Assembly: GCA_002150815.3 (NCBI GenBank)
Contig: NDFF03000148.1
Span: 1-64,000 of the forward strand
DNA length: 64,000 bases
From: Grammothele lineata
Lineage: Eukaryota; Basidiomycota; Agaricomycetes; Polyporales; Polyporaceae
Reading direction: 5' to 3'
A program made the position numbers and the translations under genes. Positions 45,551 through 56,408 of this stretch are shown in pieces. Under the pieces are notes generated by a model. It saw only the letters and a program-made list of their open reading frames with translations. It made no database searches and was not told where the DNA came from. The number at the start of each line of letters is the position of its first letter. Position 1 is the first letter of the stretch.

Positions 45551-46310
45551 ATGGGTGATATCCAGTTCCGCTCCCCTTCGACCCCGCTTTCCCAGGTTAT
45601 GACAACCAAGCTTGTGCCCGCCCGCGAGGGTATTACCCTTCAGGAGGCCAACGACATCCTCCGCAACTCCAGAAAGGGCAAGCTGCCCATCGTCGACGGT
45701 GAGGGCCACCTAACCTCAGGCTCCCTCCTCGCGCGCCCCGACCTCCTCAAGAACAGGACCTACCCGCTCGCCTCCAAGCTCCCCAAGAGCAAGTAGCTCT
45801 ACGACGCGGCCGCGATCGGCACGCGCCCCGCGGACTGTGAGCGCCTCGCGCTGCTCATTGACGCCGGCCTCGACATCGTTGTACTCGACTCCTCCCAGAA
45901 AAACTCTGTCTTCCAGATCGAGATGGTACAGTGGATAGGGCAGACGTACCCTATACTAGAGGTCATCGCAGGCAATGTCGTCACGCACGAGCAGGCTGCG
46001 AGCCTCACCACGGCTAGCGTGGACGGCCTCCGTATCGAGATGGGCTCCGGCTCGATCTGCATCATGCAGGGGGTCATGGCCGTCGGCCGCCCGCAGGCGA
46101 CGGTGGTGTACGCCGTTGCAGAGTTTGCGAACAAGTTTGGGGTGCCGGTCATCGCCGACGGGGGCATCTCGAACGCCGGGCACATCGTCAAGGCGCTCGC
46201 TCTTGGGGCTGGGGCGGTCATGATAGGTGGCGACGACCGAGGCCCCTGGGGAGTATCTCTGGCACGATGGGAAGTGTATCAAGACTTACCGCGGTATGGG
46301 CATCCACCCC
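45551..46310 (+). pseudogene. IMP dehydrogenase fragment
   Basis: The intronless frame encodes the middle of [25 protein letters not shown], then [20 protein letters not shown] (end of the CBS pair), [35 protein letters not shown], the catalytic-loop [20 protein letters not shown] with its Cys, and [18 protein letters not shown] makes XMP from IMP in guanine synthesis. The first ~120 residues and the C-terminal part are missing. Lesions: TAG at 45794-45796 where the family has Gln (before [10 protein letters not shown]), and a short deletion near 46230 that shifts the frame, after which [15 protein letters not shown] and KTYRGMG are readable in another frame. Absence of introns suggests capture from cDNA or of a single exon. 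It lies inside a TIR element. Confidence 0.9.
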
Positions 46311-46497
46311 TCCTTCCGTCCGCGTTCGTGGCGTCGCTCATCAGCTCGACTGTAGAACGTCTTCATGAGTGTCGGCGTGATGAGGACGATAAGAATAGGA
46401 ACTGAGAGCAAGAGCAGGCGGACAATGTGAACGAGGGGGATCAGGGGAGCACGGAGACAACGAGGGGCAACGTGGACGAAAGCAAAGAGCGAAGTCC

Positions 46498-46546
46498 GAA
46501 GCGCCCATCGACGGTCGCCAGCTGGCGCGTCGAAGTGCGGCGCTTC
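46498..46546. other. Triple palindrome, copy in TIR element 1
   Basis: GAAGCGCC (46498-46505) and GGCGCTTC (46539-46546) are exact reverse complements placed symmetrically around the palindrome GCCAGCTGGC (46517-46526). The same order and spacing recur at 57485-57531 and 63828-63876. Confidence 0.7.
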
Positions 46547-47213
46547 AGTAGTCCTTTTCCTTCGTGTTGTCCTCATCTCAACTCGTCGGTCGTGGAGACT
46601 ACGTCACAAGGCGTAATACTATGCAACAAGCAGATATGAGGTGAGCTGCACCCTTTCTTTGGCGATATTCGTAGATAGGCTCCAGATATCGCCGCTCTGG
46701 GCCATGCTCTTCACCCTGCTTATTACTTTGCACGAACAGCAGGGTTTAGACTCGCTCGCTGTCCCACTACTCAGGGTTCAAAGCCATAAATGGAGGTCTT
46801 TACGCTTCTGTTCTCATATCTTGTCGATGGCGAGCGCTGTTTTAGTAGCAGGGCGAAGTGCATGGCGCAAGACATTTGTTGTATGGGCAACAATGGCTGC
46901 AGATTTTGTGAGTCTCGTCGCCCTCTCCCATGCCCTCTCCCCCCATCTATGTCTCCGCCTTGGCCAGCTTCGAGTCAACCTTCCACGCCGGCCCAGGACA
47001 CGCTACCCCCGCAAACGGAAAGCACATACGTACCGGTCTCGCGTGCGTTGTACCGAGTCCCTGCCGGCCATGAAATATCCTCGTACGTATTTCTTCTGAC
47101 CACAATAAAAGCCCATTCCGTGCCCCCTTTGTTCCTCAGGTTATTCTGCACGCCTCCCCCCACAGATCTGCCAGAATTTTCAAGAGCTCACGCCGGTTCA
47201 GCGGTGAGTACCC

Positions 47214-47370
47214 TCACAGCGACGCCCTGGGGCGCATGACGCGCACAAAGCGCCACCCCACGCGCGAAGCGAGCCCCAAGAGCTCTTCGAGCGTGCGCTC
47301 ACCCGCATCAAGGATCGCGAGCATCGACAGGTCGAGTGCGTAGCTGTTCGAGCTCACACGGCCGACTGCT
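47214..47370 (-). pseudogene. Probable O-methyltransferase C-terminal fragment
   Basis: The minus-strand frame reads SNSYALDLSMLAILDAGERT, then LEELLGLASRVGWRFVRV. This matches the end of SAM-dependent O-methyltransferases of the COMT type, where DLxML...GxERT precedes the final helix and strand. Only about 45 residues are present, with no methyltransferase core nearby, so it is a captured or decayed fragment within TIR element 1. The call rests on this short pattern alone. Confidence 0.5.
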
Positions 47371-47786
47371 GTCTGGTACGTCACGGGCTTCGCCTGCATC
47401 CTCCTGCGCTTCAAGCCCCTCTTCATCGCTCCCCCGCCACCTGTATGCATCTATTCCCTTGCCTGCCAGTGCTTGGCTTGCGGCCCTCGAGCTCATAAAC
47501 AAGTGTCGTATTTCTGCGTGATCTGTGCCGTTGACGATACTTCTTAACTCCGCATTTTGCAGTGCGAATAGCCTCTAGGCAGATAGAAGTTCTGTCATAC
47601 GGTGTACATACTTATTTTTGCAATAGTTAGAATATATTGTAATGTACCTGTGAACGAGAGTCCGTCAGTCCTCATTAATCCACTTACTGGCCATTATATT
47701 TGCGCCCAACCATTAACTCGCTTATATGGCATTAATGCGTGTGATAATGGATGTAATGGCGTAATGGATTTCACCAAGTACCGATG

Positions 47787-48534
47787 TTTCCTTCTGTCTC
47801 GTCCCTTTCCCTCTCCTTCGCAGGTACCCACCCGGAGGTCGACGACGCGCCGCGCACGAAGACACAGAGACGGTAGGCCGCGCGGGACCCGAGGCGACCA
47901 CCCGCGGCTGAGGCGGGCAGCACGCGCACGTAAATGTGGTGGCGCTTTGGCGGCCCGGTGACGTGCCGAGACATCCCTCTGTCCGCAACCTGTCCGGAGT
48001 CGTGATCGAACGGTGGGGGGCCGACTTTTCTTTCGGAATCCACGGACTCTTTCGTACGATAGATCGCAGGTGTTGTGAAGGAGGGCCCCGGCTGAGAGGA
48101 CGGCTCGAGGGGACCCGCGTACATGTATATCTAGCCGCCCTGTCGGGCGTGGAATCCACTTTTCCCCTTTCTCGCATTTCTCCCCGTCCCTCTCACGTCT
48201 TTCGTCGTCGTCGCCGCCGTCTCCGTCCCCGTTCGTCGCGAACGCGTCTGCAAGCTCGGGCCGTCGTGGTCCTCATCAAAACCCTGTTAAGCCTTAATTT
48301 CCCCTCCCCTCACCGCGCTAACCTCTCAACGACCTACGGACTAACTTATTCTTCCACACCGCGGCTCCTGCATTTTTGCTGATGACCGAGAACTGAAGAA
48401 CAGACTTGTGTGAGAAAGACATGCCTTAATGGATGGGAGACATGAGGGCCCACGGCAAACCACACTCTAGGTTAACGAAGCGAGGTGGACGTATATATAC
48501 AATGCTTATCCGGCTATGATACAAGACATGTCGA
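47787..48534. other. No gene recognised
   Basis: This gap between TIR element 1 and the 3' end of the minus-strand gene has only short overlapping frames in both strands. No motif can be supported. Confidence 0.45.
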
Positions 48535-50712
48535 CTAGGTGCATGCAGGAGGCAAAACGGGTGCTACAGGGAGTCTACGAAAGTGAGACGCAAAACAAGA
48601 GACATAGAAAGTAATCGCCTGCTTTTCAACGCGAGCAAAGAAGTCCGCGTCCTCAGTATGCGCGAGGGTCGACATCGCAGACCAGAGTGACTGAGGGAAA
48701 TCAGACCATCGCGACATGACATGGAGCCATGCATGCAAGCGGGGTTTACGAGCTTTCCACTCCTCCGGTCCCCAGAGATTGGGCGCAGGACAATCGGGAT
48801 ACGGCGGGAAGACGCTCATCAACCCGCGCCCATCCCAGACCCGGGCGACCAGATCCGCGCGCTCCCACTCGAGCAGGTTGTTGCCCGTGTTCGATGCGCC
48901 TAGCATGGCACAATCAAGGGCGCGCAGCTCGCAGCGGAAGTTGACCTCGTGAACTTCCCAAAGTATAGCCGCGCGAAGCGATGCGTTCACGTCACACTCC
49001 TCTGCGGTGATGGGGATGCCACGCCAGAACGTTGGGGTCGTCGGGTCATAGGAAGGCAGGCTGCCTGCGCCACCAAAGAGTTGTCGAAGGGCCTTCCGGC
49101 GCGAAAAAGCCTGTATCTCAGCCTGCTTGAACTGCGTACCGTCTGCGCGAGTATGGCCGTCGGGGTTCGGGGGTTGATCATAGTTGCCGAAGAGGGCTTC
49201 GCGCCACTCATCCAGACGGAGGGGGTGGCCGCTAATGAACGTGTCTACGAGTCGCTGTCGAGCGAACAGGCGAATGCGCGCCCAGTTGTGCCTCTGCCTC
49301 GCGCCTATAGGGCCGTCGCGAGTGAGGAAGAAGGGCGGCGGGAAGTAGTACGCAGCGGCGCGCGCCGGAGTGTCTGGCAGATTGTCCACAGCGAGGAGCG
49401 CTTCTTCCCACACCCGGGGGAGCGTTAGAAGGGCGTTGGCGACAGGCATATGCTTGAGTGCGGGGTGGGGATCTCGCACCTTGCCGCCATGCCCCCTGGC
49501 CCCACGATGAGCCTTTTTCTGCGATCCAGAGGCGATGGGTGTCGGATCTGCCTTCAGCCGCTTGTTGGAGTGGTCAGGGGCGGATCCCGCGGAGGGCGTG
49601 TTCGGGCTATCGAGCAAGGGTAGACTGCCCGAGGCGAAGAGCCGGGCGATGTGGAAGAGCCCAGCGTGAGGCCATTTTGATGGGTCTTGCCACGTGCCCT
49701 GCGGGTCGTACATATCATTGTCCATTGCGGGAAACGCGACATCCAACGAGAGGGAGGTCGAGATCAGACGCGGGTGCTGCACAACCTTCCGTATGGCGAT
49801 GTGGGGCGTGTACTCCTGCAGCAACCAGAAGGGAACTCCGACGCGGTAAAACTCTTGCGCAACCTGGACGTTGTTGGTGAACGCGCCGCGGATGTTCAGC
49901 GGCTCTCGGGCTGTGTAGCTGGGATCGTAGAAGCGCGGTTGGACGGTCTCGATGTAGGTAGTGAAGCCCCACAGCTCCAGGACAAGCCTTTGGATGTGGC
50001 CGACGACGGTGAGGGCATGGAGAAAGGAACCTGGGATACGAGCCAGGCGTTCAAGGGCGTGGCGGAGGAGCATGGCAAGGTGGTATCCGTGCTTCTTACG
50101 AGCCTCCGTGCGGGAAGAGTGGTCACCAGCGCGCTCAAAACGCGCGATCACGCGAGCAGCCTCAACATGGAGTTGGGCCTGTGCTGGCTCACTGACGTTG
50201 CCGTAGTCGCGAGGCCAGACGTTGGCGGGTCGCTCGAAATCGGATTCCTGCAAGGGGAGCCAAATGCGCGAGCCGGGGCCAGATTCGTCGGTGACGGGCT
50301 CGACGGGGATGCACACGTGGTGGACAACATCTGGGTGGTATTGCTGGGGCCACCTGGTGTACTCCTGTGGGCCCCAGAGGCCATCTCTCCGAGTGACGAT
50401 GCGCCGGCCGGAGATGTGAGGGAATTGGAGGATCTCAGACGCATTCGGGGTCGTCCAAAGCGCATTCAGGCCACCAAAATCCAACGCGACTCGAGCGTCC
50501 AGAGCACTACGCACGGGCCGTCCTGGAGTGTCGGTCAGAGAAACGCAACACTTCGTATGAAAGCACAGTACTCACCGGGGGTCGTATTCAAACCCAACGG
50601 CCGCTCAGTAGGTACATATCCATCAATCGCGACGGCGTACTGTTCTGATATGGGTCTCAGGGCACGAGACAGGCATCAAGGAGACACTCACCAGATCCTC
50701 CCAGCTCGGCAT
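48535..50712 (-). CDS. Unrecognised 690-residue agaricomycete-type protein
   Basis: Three exons, 50692-50712 (MPSWEDL), 50576-50639 and 48535-50522, join in phase to 690 residues without stops. The N-terminus reads YAVAIDGYVPTERPLGLNT, then DFGGLNALWTTPNASEI. The body has RFERAGDHSSRTEARKKHGY, LRHALERLARIPGSFLHAL, VPFWLLQEYTPHIAIRKV, a short basic stretch (GSQKKAHRGARGHGGK), RHNWARIRLFARQRLVDTFI, DEWREALFGNYD and RAAILWEVHEVNFRCELRAL. There is no signal peptide, membrane segment or known catalytic motif. I do not recognise the family, though this style of protein is often found beside transposons in mushroom genomes. A 608-codon frame on the opposite strand is its shadow. Confidence 0.7.
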
Positions 50713-51316
50713 ATTGTGTACACGAAGAGACGAACAACCAGGAGAGGTCCTCAGGTGGCTGGACTGCACTGGAATCAACGTACGCGCAGAAATAACGTGC
50801 AGAAACGTACCAAATGCAAGAAAGAACTGACGGAGGTCCAACAGCGGGAGTGGAGAGGGAAGGCACGCAGCAGAGCGGACTCTGCGCTGTGCGGAACTTC
50901 CTGGCTCGAAGACCTGTACGGCGTTCGGCACAAGGAAGGGGGGAAAGAGGAGTTCGCGGGCTTGATCCTTGAAAGAGCGTCGGGCCTTGTTGAGGGAAAC
51001 GGCAGGGCAGGACCGAGCGAGGAAGGACAGAGGAGAGAGGGAGAGATGATTGCGCGAGCGAGCAAGAGAGTTGGACTTAGCGAGGGCAGGGCAACGCGCC
51101 AGGCGTCTAACCTCGTGCGATTGACAGCACGTGGCGCACACGACAGCCCGACGCCCGTCGACACCGTTCGTCCGCTAAGTCCGCCATCACCCTCTCCCGG
51201 TCCGCCCGCCCTCGATCGCCCTCTCACTCCCTCCCTGCCTGTATGCGCTCTTGTCTCGCTGTCAAGCCACTTGTCCCTCCTTCCACCTTCCGCCTCTACC
51301 CATCGCTTCAGAAAAC

Positions 51317-52790
51317 ATGAAGACTCCAGCAATCTCGCCTGCAAGTCGCCTGGAAGAAAACACGCGCAAGTTCCCCACAAGTCCCCCATTGGACGCAAGA
51401 CTCGCTCGACCCGCCGATGGTCTCTTCCCTTCCCCCTCCCCCGCGACGAACGCCGTACAGGTCTTTGTCGCCGGAGGATCCACGTGCTCTTGCTCAGGCA
51501 GTGGAGACGTTGAACCCCGCCGCACGCTCCCTAGCGTGTCATCTTTTGCTACCTGCCAAAAATTGATGGTGAGCCTTCGATTTCCTTGCCTCGCCCATCT
51601 CCCTCGCTCTTGCCTTCTTGGTGCTCATGAAATTGCGCTCCCTCTTGCCTCAAAGTCTCGCCGCGTTCTCCCGGAAATTCGTTTGCTCCACGTTTCTCAC
51701 CCTTCCTCATGCGCCTCCTGTGGGCCGTGCTTCTGTGTCTACTCGTCCTTATGCAACTCGAACAATGCGGCGGATGCGAGAAGCCCTTCAACAACCTCGC
51801 CACCCACCTGGTCACATGCCGTGACTTTCGATCCTGGATGGACGGCGGCCTTGGGGAGGAGATCGCGAACGTGCAAGCCGCAGAGGAGGCCCGACAAGCC
51901 GAGGAGCGACGCGTCGAAGAGGAACAGGCCTGCGCGCATGCTGAGCGTGCCCGCCTGGAAGCGGAGCGTCTTGCGAGGTGCGTTTCTCTATATGTTCAGA
52001 CGTTCTTCAGTCACACAACAGATGCTCTGCGTTAGGCTGAGTGAGCGAGATTCACGCCCGTGAGCATGCTCACGCACAGTCGCGCCGGTCGTGTGTGCCA
52101 TTCTCCTGCAAATTTCCAAGACATGGTGCCAATGACGCTCGCGGGTCTGCCTGCCCACTTCCCTCGACTTCCGACCCCTCCGCCCGCGCTCGCTACTGCA
52201 GAGCTCCCTCCCAAGCCGATATTTGAAGACGTTCCAGACCATGCCGAGGACAACGCCCAGGACAACACCGGGATTGCCGAGAGCACTCCCCCCCGCCCGC
52301 CCGCCCGAGCCCCCGTATGAAAGCTCTCCCAACGATTTCGGAGTCTTCCGTCGTTACTTGAAAGCTCCGCAGAACGACCCCGAGCAAGATTACACCCTCG
52401 ATGATTTTGCCGACGCCCCGTCCCACCTCCGTCCTCCCGTCTCTCCTAAGGAGCATAATCCCGCGCGTCCAATCGGGAGCTCTATCCGAAAGCTGGCGTC
52501 GCGTGTGGGGGGTGCCTTCCAGGGGTGGTTTGCCCCATGTCGCAATTACTCCGTATATCGCTTCCTACACTGGCAGTACACCGGCTCTGAGAAAAAGTCC
52601 GACTACCTCCTCGACGAGAACTTCAAGACCGAAGAGTTGAGGGGGTTTCGAGCGGCGCGCGAGGTTCGCCGCCTTGAGAAGCACGTCCCCGAACCGACCT
52701 CACCGCTGAAGATGGTTGGCGGCTACTATCAGTCAGTGCAGAACGTGCTTACGGAGCCCGGCCTGCCGCGGATATCACGGGAAGATAAAA
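51317..52790 (+). pseudogene. Plavaka transposase N-terminal fragment
   Basis: From an ATG at 51317 the reading moves through several exons: a zinc-binding CGGCEKPFNNLATHLVTC, an Ala/Glu/Arg-rich coiled coil (EEARQAEERRVEEEQ), and a segment NDFGVFRRYLKAPQNDPEQD, YTLDDFADAPSH, then YSVYRFLHWQYTGSEKKSD and FRAAREVRRLEKH. This last part is characteristic of the N-terminal third of Plavaka-type transposases. The catalytic core found in the 34.4-37.7 kb copy is absent, because the homology ends near 52790 and a transcription-factor fragment in the opposite orientation follows. It is a truncated relic. Confidence 0.65.
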
Positions 52791-52844
52791 GTAAGAGAGG
52801 TACACATCAGTACGATCATGAATGATGCAGACACTCGTACTCAC

Positions 52845-53709
52845 TTTGCGCAAGCTTCGCGCTAAGACCGGTGAGCGCCCAGGTCGTCTCGATGCTGTGC
52901 TCGTCCGAGATGAGGCCCTGCAAACGCAGTCTGTTAGCGATCTGCCACCGCACCTCAGCTCAACGCAGCGCAGGCGGTGGCGGTGGAGCTGTGGGTACCA
53001 CGAGCCCAAAACAAACGTGCACATTGCGGCCATGTCGCGGTCTCGCGCCAGCAACGACACACCACCCCGCGCGGTGCATACCTGCGCACCGAGCAACGCC
53101 ACTAAACACAAACAGAAACAGACGCGAAGCGATCGCGAAACGCACCTGGTAGAGCCCCATGAGCACGAGCACCTGCACCGTCACCACGTCCAGGGGACGG
53201 TCCATGATCGGCTCCAAGCTGAGCGCGGCGCGGCAGAGCTGGTAGTACCGCGCCGCCTCGACGTTCCGAGGGGCCGCGGGGAGGGCCGGATCCATCATCG
53301 CCCGGAAGCAGAACACGGCGCAGACGAGCGCGAGCTCGTGCAAGCTCGGGACTGTCGCCCCGCTCGCGCCTGCCCCACTTCCTCCGACGGCCGAAGCGGC
53401 GAACGGATCCGAGCTGTTTGCGCGCAATGCGCGTCTCGTCGTAGAAGAATGGCAGGAGCTCTTCTTCGAGTTGCGCGCGGGAGACGGCGCCGGAGAACCA
53501 GGGCGCTGCCCGAGGTAGAGCTCGCGCAGTTGCATGGCGCGCGGCCAGGGTGCGATGTAGCCGCGGATGATGTCCTTCGTGTCGAACACGGGGACGTCTG
53601 GCGGCCCATGGGGGAACGAGGACACGTAGCGGTTGAAGTCAGCGGGGAGGTCGGGGTGCTCATGTGCTGAGGGCGCGAGCGTCGAGAGGGCCAGGTAGGG
53701 TTTCTCGCC
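52845..53709 (-). pseudogene. Fungal-specific transcription factor domain fragment
   Basis: Two exons, 53146-53709 and 52845-52917, encode part of the middle homology region of Zn2Cys6 regulators (Fungal_trans). Exon 1 has DFNRYVSSFPHGP, an Ala/Ser-rich insert, LALVCAVFCFRAMMDPALP, EAARYYQLCRAALSLEPIMD and TVQVLVLMGLYQ. Exon 2 has SDEHSIETTWALTGLSAKLA. No Zn2Cys6 cluster or remaining domain was found on either side, so only a fragment is present. Intact relatives regulate metabolic genes from the nucleus. Confidence 0.8.
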
Positions 53710-54822
53710 CTGTGAGAGATGGTATACAGTGAGCATTCAGAACGGGAGCGCGAGATCATGAGGCAAGCGAGCGCAAGAGCCATGGGCGTCCCCAGCCTCG
53801 GCGGGATCACCCCACGAGCCTCACATCATCCGTGCAAGTGTGCCAGGCTGGCAGGAATTGCGTTCGTACGCAACGTCCCTTCCCTCTTCATGCAATGAGA
53901 GCAGGACCCGGTCACCTCCGGGCAGGCGCAGCCCCTGAGACGCCCCTGAGACGCGTCGGTAAACACACCCCACTTCGGTGGAGGCGGGCGCGCGCAGGCG
54001 TGATGATGAGATGACAGATATCCGAGCCGACGCCGAACCTCTCATCCGTTCCCTATGCTCGGTGTTGCCCATCGCAGCGCGACAATGTCCGCATTGCCTG
54101 TCGTCGATCATTGAGCTCGGGTCGACCTTGTTCTCGACGCTCTCGAGTCCTAAAGGATCGGGTTTTGGCAGATCTTGCAGCGTTGCATGAGCTCGTTGCT
54201 GAGACCCTTCACGTCGCCGGGTTTCCTGCGAACCGTGTCAGCACGAGGAAGGACGGAACGAGGCCGGCAAGCGGAAGGAGAGCGTACCCCTTGGTGTCCT
54301 TTCCGACCGCGATCATCTTGAAGTCCTGCAAGTTATCATTTGCCTTCCGCGCAAGCCACTCCAAGGTTATGATCTGATTCACACTTGAGATAGTTCATAG
54401 ACTACGCACATGTCAACGCATCATATAAATTACAAGAGAAGTAGGGATTGCAATGAGGGGTGTTTTCATGTACAAAGTCATTATGGTCCGTGATATTGCA
54501 AGGTGTGATAGAGCATTCGGACAGCGTGGACAACACAAAAGTGGGCTTAGACAAACATACGTATAGCGACGGGACACAGACACAGCAGGGCGTAGCAAGG
54601 CATAGGGGAATGTACATGTAAGCGGAGGTGAGGAAATTCGTATGTACGACCACACGACAGCAGATAGAACTGAAAATAGCAGACGAAAGTACGAGGGACG
54701 GAATACGAGACAAGTTAGGTATATACAGCTCACTGCCGCTCAACGACAATCTTTCTGTCATGCTGCCAGCGCCGGCTGAGTTGGGCGCGGTAGGATACCA
54801 GCGGAGTCAACCTGTCTCTGTC
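53710..54822. other. No confident gene
   Basis: The stretch upstream of the transcription-factor fragment may contain further degenerate exons of that gene, but no zinc cluster or aligned segment was visible. From 54400 onward it is AT-richer with only short frames. Confidence 0.4.
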
Positions 54823-55903
54823 TCACCTGCGCGGCATTGGCAGCAACGTCTCCGATCGCCGTTTGCGACTAGTCCGTCGTACTACTCCTTGAGATCGTCC
54901 TCTTACTCCACGTTGAATTCGTCGTCCGTGCGTTCGGAGTCCAGGCTGCAGGACAAGCGTCACTACAAACCGACTGTCGTCATCGTCATCGTCAATGTCG
55001 TGGTTTTCGTCACGACAAATGTCGTCACCCCCAACTTGCAGGACGCCGATCTGCTCATCCAACTCCATAAGGGCATCACGGAGATCGCTTTCCACAGCCT
55101 CGATGCGCACAGTTCTGGTTGCGAGAGAATGCTGAGTCTCATTGAAATGAGCTTGCATCTCAGCCACGGAGGGCGCAGGCATCGGTCCTAGCGGGAGCGT
55201 CGGCGAGACCGGGGGCGTCGGCAGGGACGAGAATGTCGGCGGGGGCGGGAGTGTCGGAGGGTCAGGAGTGGTGTGAGATACCTGCAGACCCAATCAGATA
55301 AGCCGGAGCGCATGGTGGATTTTACTTACACTCCCTCCCGCCTGTGTGCCAATGGATTGTCTGTGCCGGCGCTCCTCGAAAAACGGCTCGAACATCTCGT
55401 CGAAGCTACGGGAACTCTGGCCAGGGGAACGGGCGTTGGCTCCCATCCCACCAAGCCCAAGAGATTCCTCTAGCCGGCGACGAAGATTGCCGTCCGAGCC
55501 GGAGTCGAGCTCGTCAAAAGCGGGGAGCGTGACGTCGACGTCGTGGACATTTTGGGACGTCTGATCCTCAGACGAAGCCGGAGGAAGCTGAAGTGGCGGT
55601 GGAACGCGGCGCGTGCGTCCTCTAGGTACAGTCGGCCTCCCGGGTTCGATCTCGGTGTTGTTCAAGGGGCCGGAAACGACGGACTGTCCATTAGAGTCTG
55701 TCACTTCCTCTAGGAACATACGCGTGATATCCGCCGAGGCGCGAAGGGTGATGATGCCATCGAGACCGCCGTGGAGCTTGAGAGTCAATCTCTGTAGACG
55801 TGAAAGAGGCGGCAGGTGTAACATTATGATTGGAAGTGATAAACGGGTGGCAGAGGAGAGTAAGACGTACCACGTTGTCACCCGGGTTAAAAAGGAGCTC
55901 CAT
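54823..55903 (-). CDS. Orphan protein with Pro-rich and acidic segments
   Basis: Exons 55871-55903 (MELLFNPGDNV), 55330-55791 and 54823-55281 join in phase to 317 residues. Visible segments: RLTLKLHGGLDGIITLRASA, a basic Pro-rich patch (RGRTRRVPPPLQLPP), a Ser/Gly-rich region, a run with PTLPPPPTFSSLPTPPVSP, a helical stretch with MQAHFNETQHSLATR, and an Asp-rich run (IDDDDDDS). I recognise no domain. The low-complexity C-terminus may be partly intronic. Confidence is moderate for the first two exons and low for the last. Confidence 0.5.
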
Positions 55904-56408
55904 GGTTTTTTTTCTAATAGACGTCGACGCGCCGTAACTTCTCGAGATCATGCAGGTCCGTGGCACTGGAAACAGTGCGACGTCGTAGTCGTGGCTAGGC
56001 CATCTACAGCCACTTCCTCCAGGCCTGGCGCCGTCTCGCTCGCAGACGGATATCTTCGGCCCGTAATTGCCTTGAACCGCGTAGCGAGAGGCTTCTTCCA
56101 TGGTGTTACAGGTGAGGGCCCGGGGACAGCGCTTGTGGGCGGGGGGTTGGCATAGCATAACATGTAAACTAATATCAGGACGTACGTGAGCCTATCCGCT
56201 TCGGATGTGATCTGTCCAAAATTTTCTGCTTTTGATTCAGCTGCTTCTACTGCGCCTCAGCTAGCCTGAGCTTGCGTCGTGTCTTGCCCGTATGATCTGT
56301 CTATATACCCGTACATATGCGGTATCGAAGCGAGACATACCTTCACTGCTTCCTCCTCCGCCTCCGCTTCAAGCTTCCTCAAGCTCCTCTTTCTCGTCCT
56401 CGTCTTCG

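Larger units (their letters stand above)
45197..47786. mobile_element. Gene-carrying TIR element 1 (2,590 bp)
   Basis: The ends are inverted copies over 25 bp with four mismatches: left 45197-45221 begins CATCAGTACT and ends GAAATCCATTA; right 47762-47786, reverse-complemented, begins CATCGGTACT and ends GAAATCCATTA. Inside each end, TTAATGG/CCATTAA motifs recur (45215-45390 and 47675-47770), so the terminal motif is repeated subterminally. Flanks are GTT and TTT, so a target duplication is not certain. The interior has no transposase ORF. It carries an IMP dehydrogenase fragment, a triple palindrome and a probable O-methyltransferase fragment. Confidence 0.65.

Noticed and set aside
35740..45796. 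Alternative genetic code or programmed stop readthrough
   Set aside because: All three stop codons occur, other genes in the window terminate normally on them, and several of the affected loci are truncated or transposon-borne, so mutation is simpler.
49687..51513. 608-residue plus-strand ORF
   Set aside because: It is the reverse-strand shadow of the minus-strand 690-residue gene, whose exons, start and composition are more protein-like; the plus frame has no domain.
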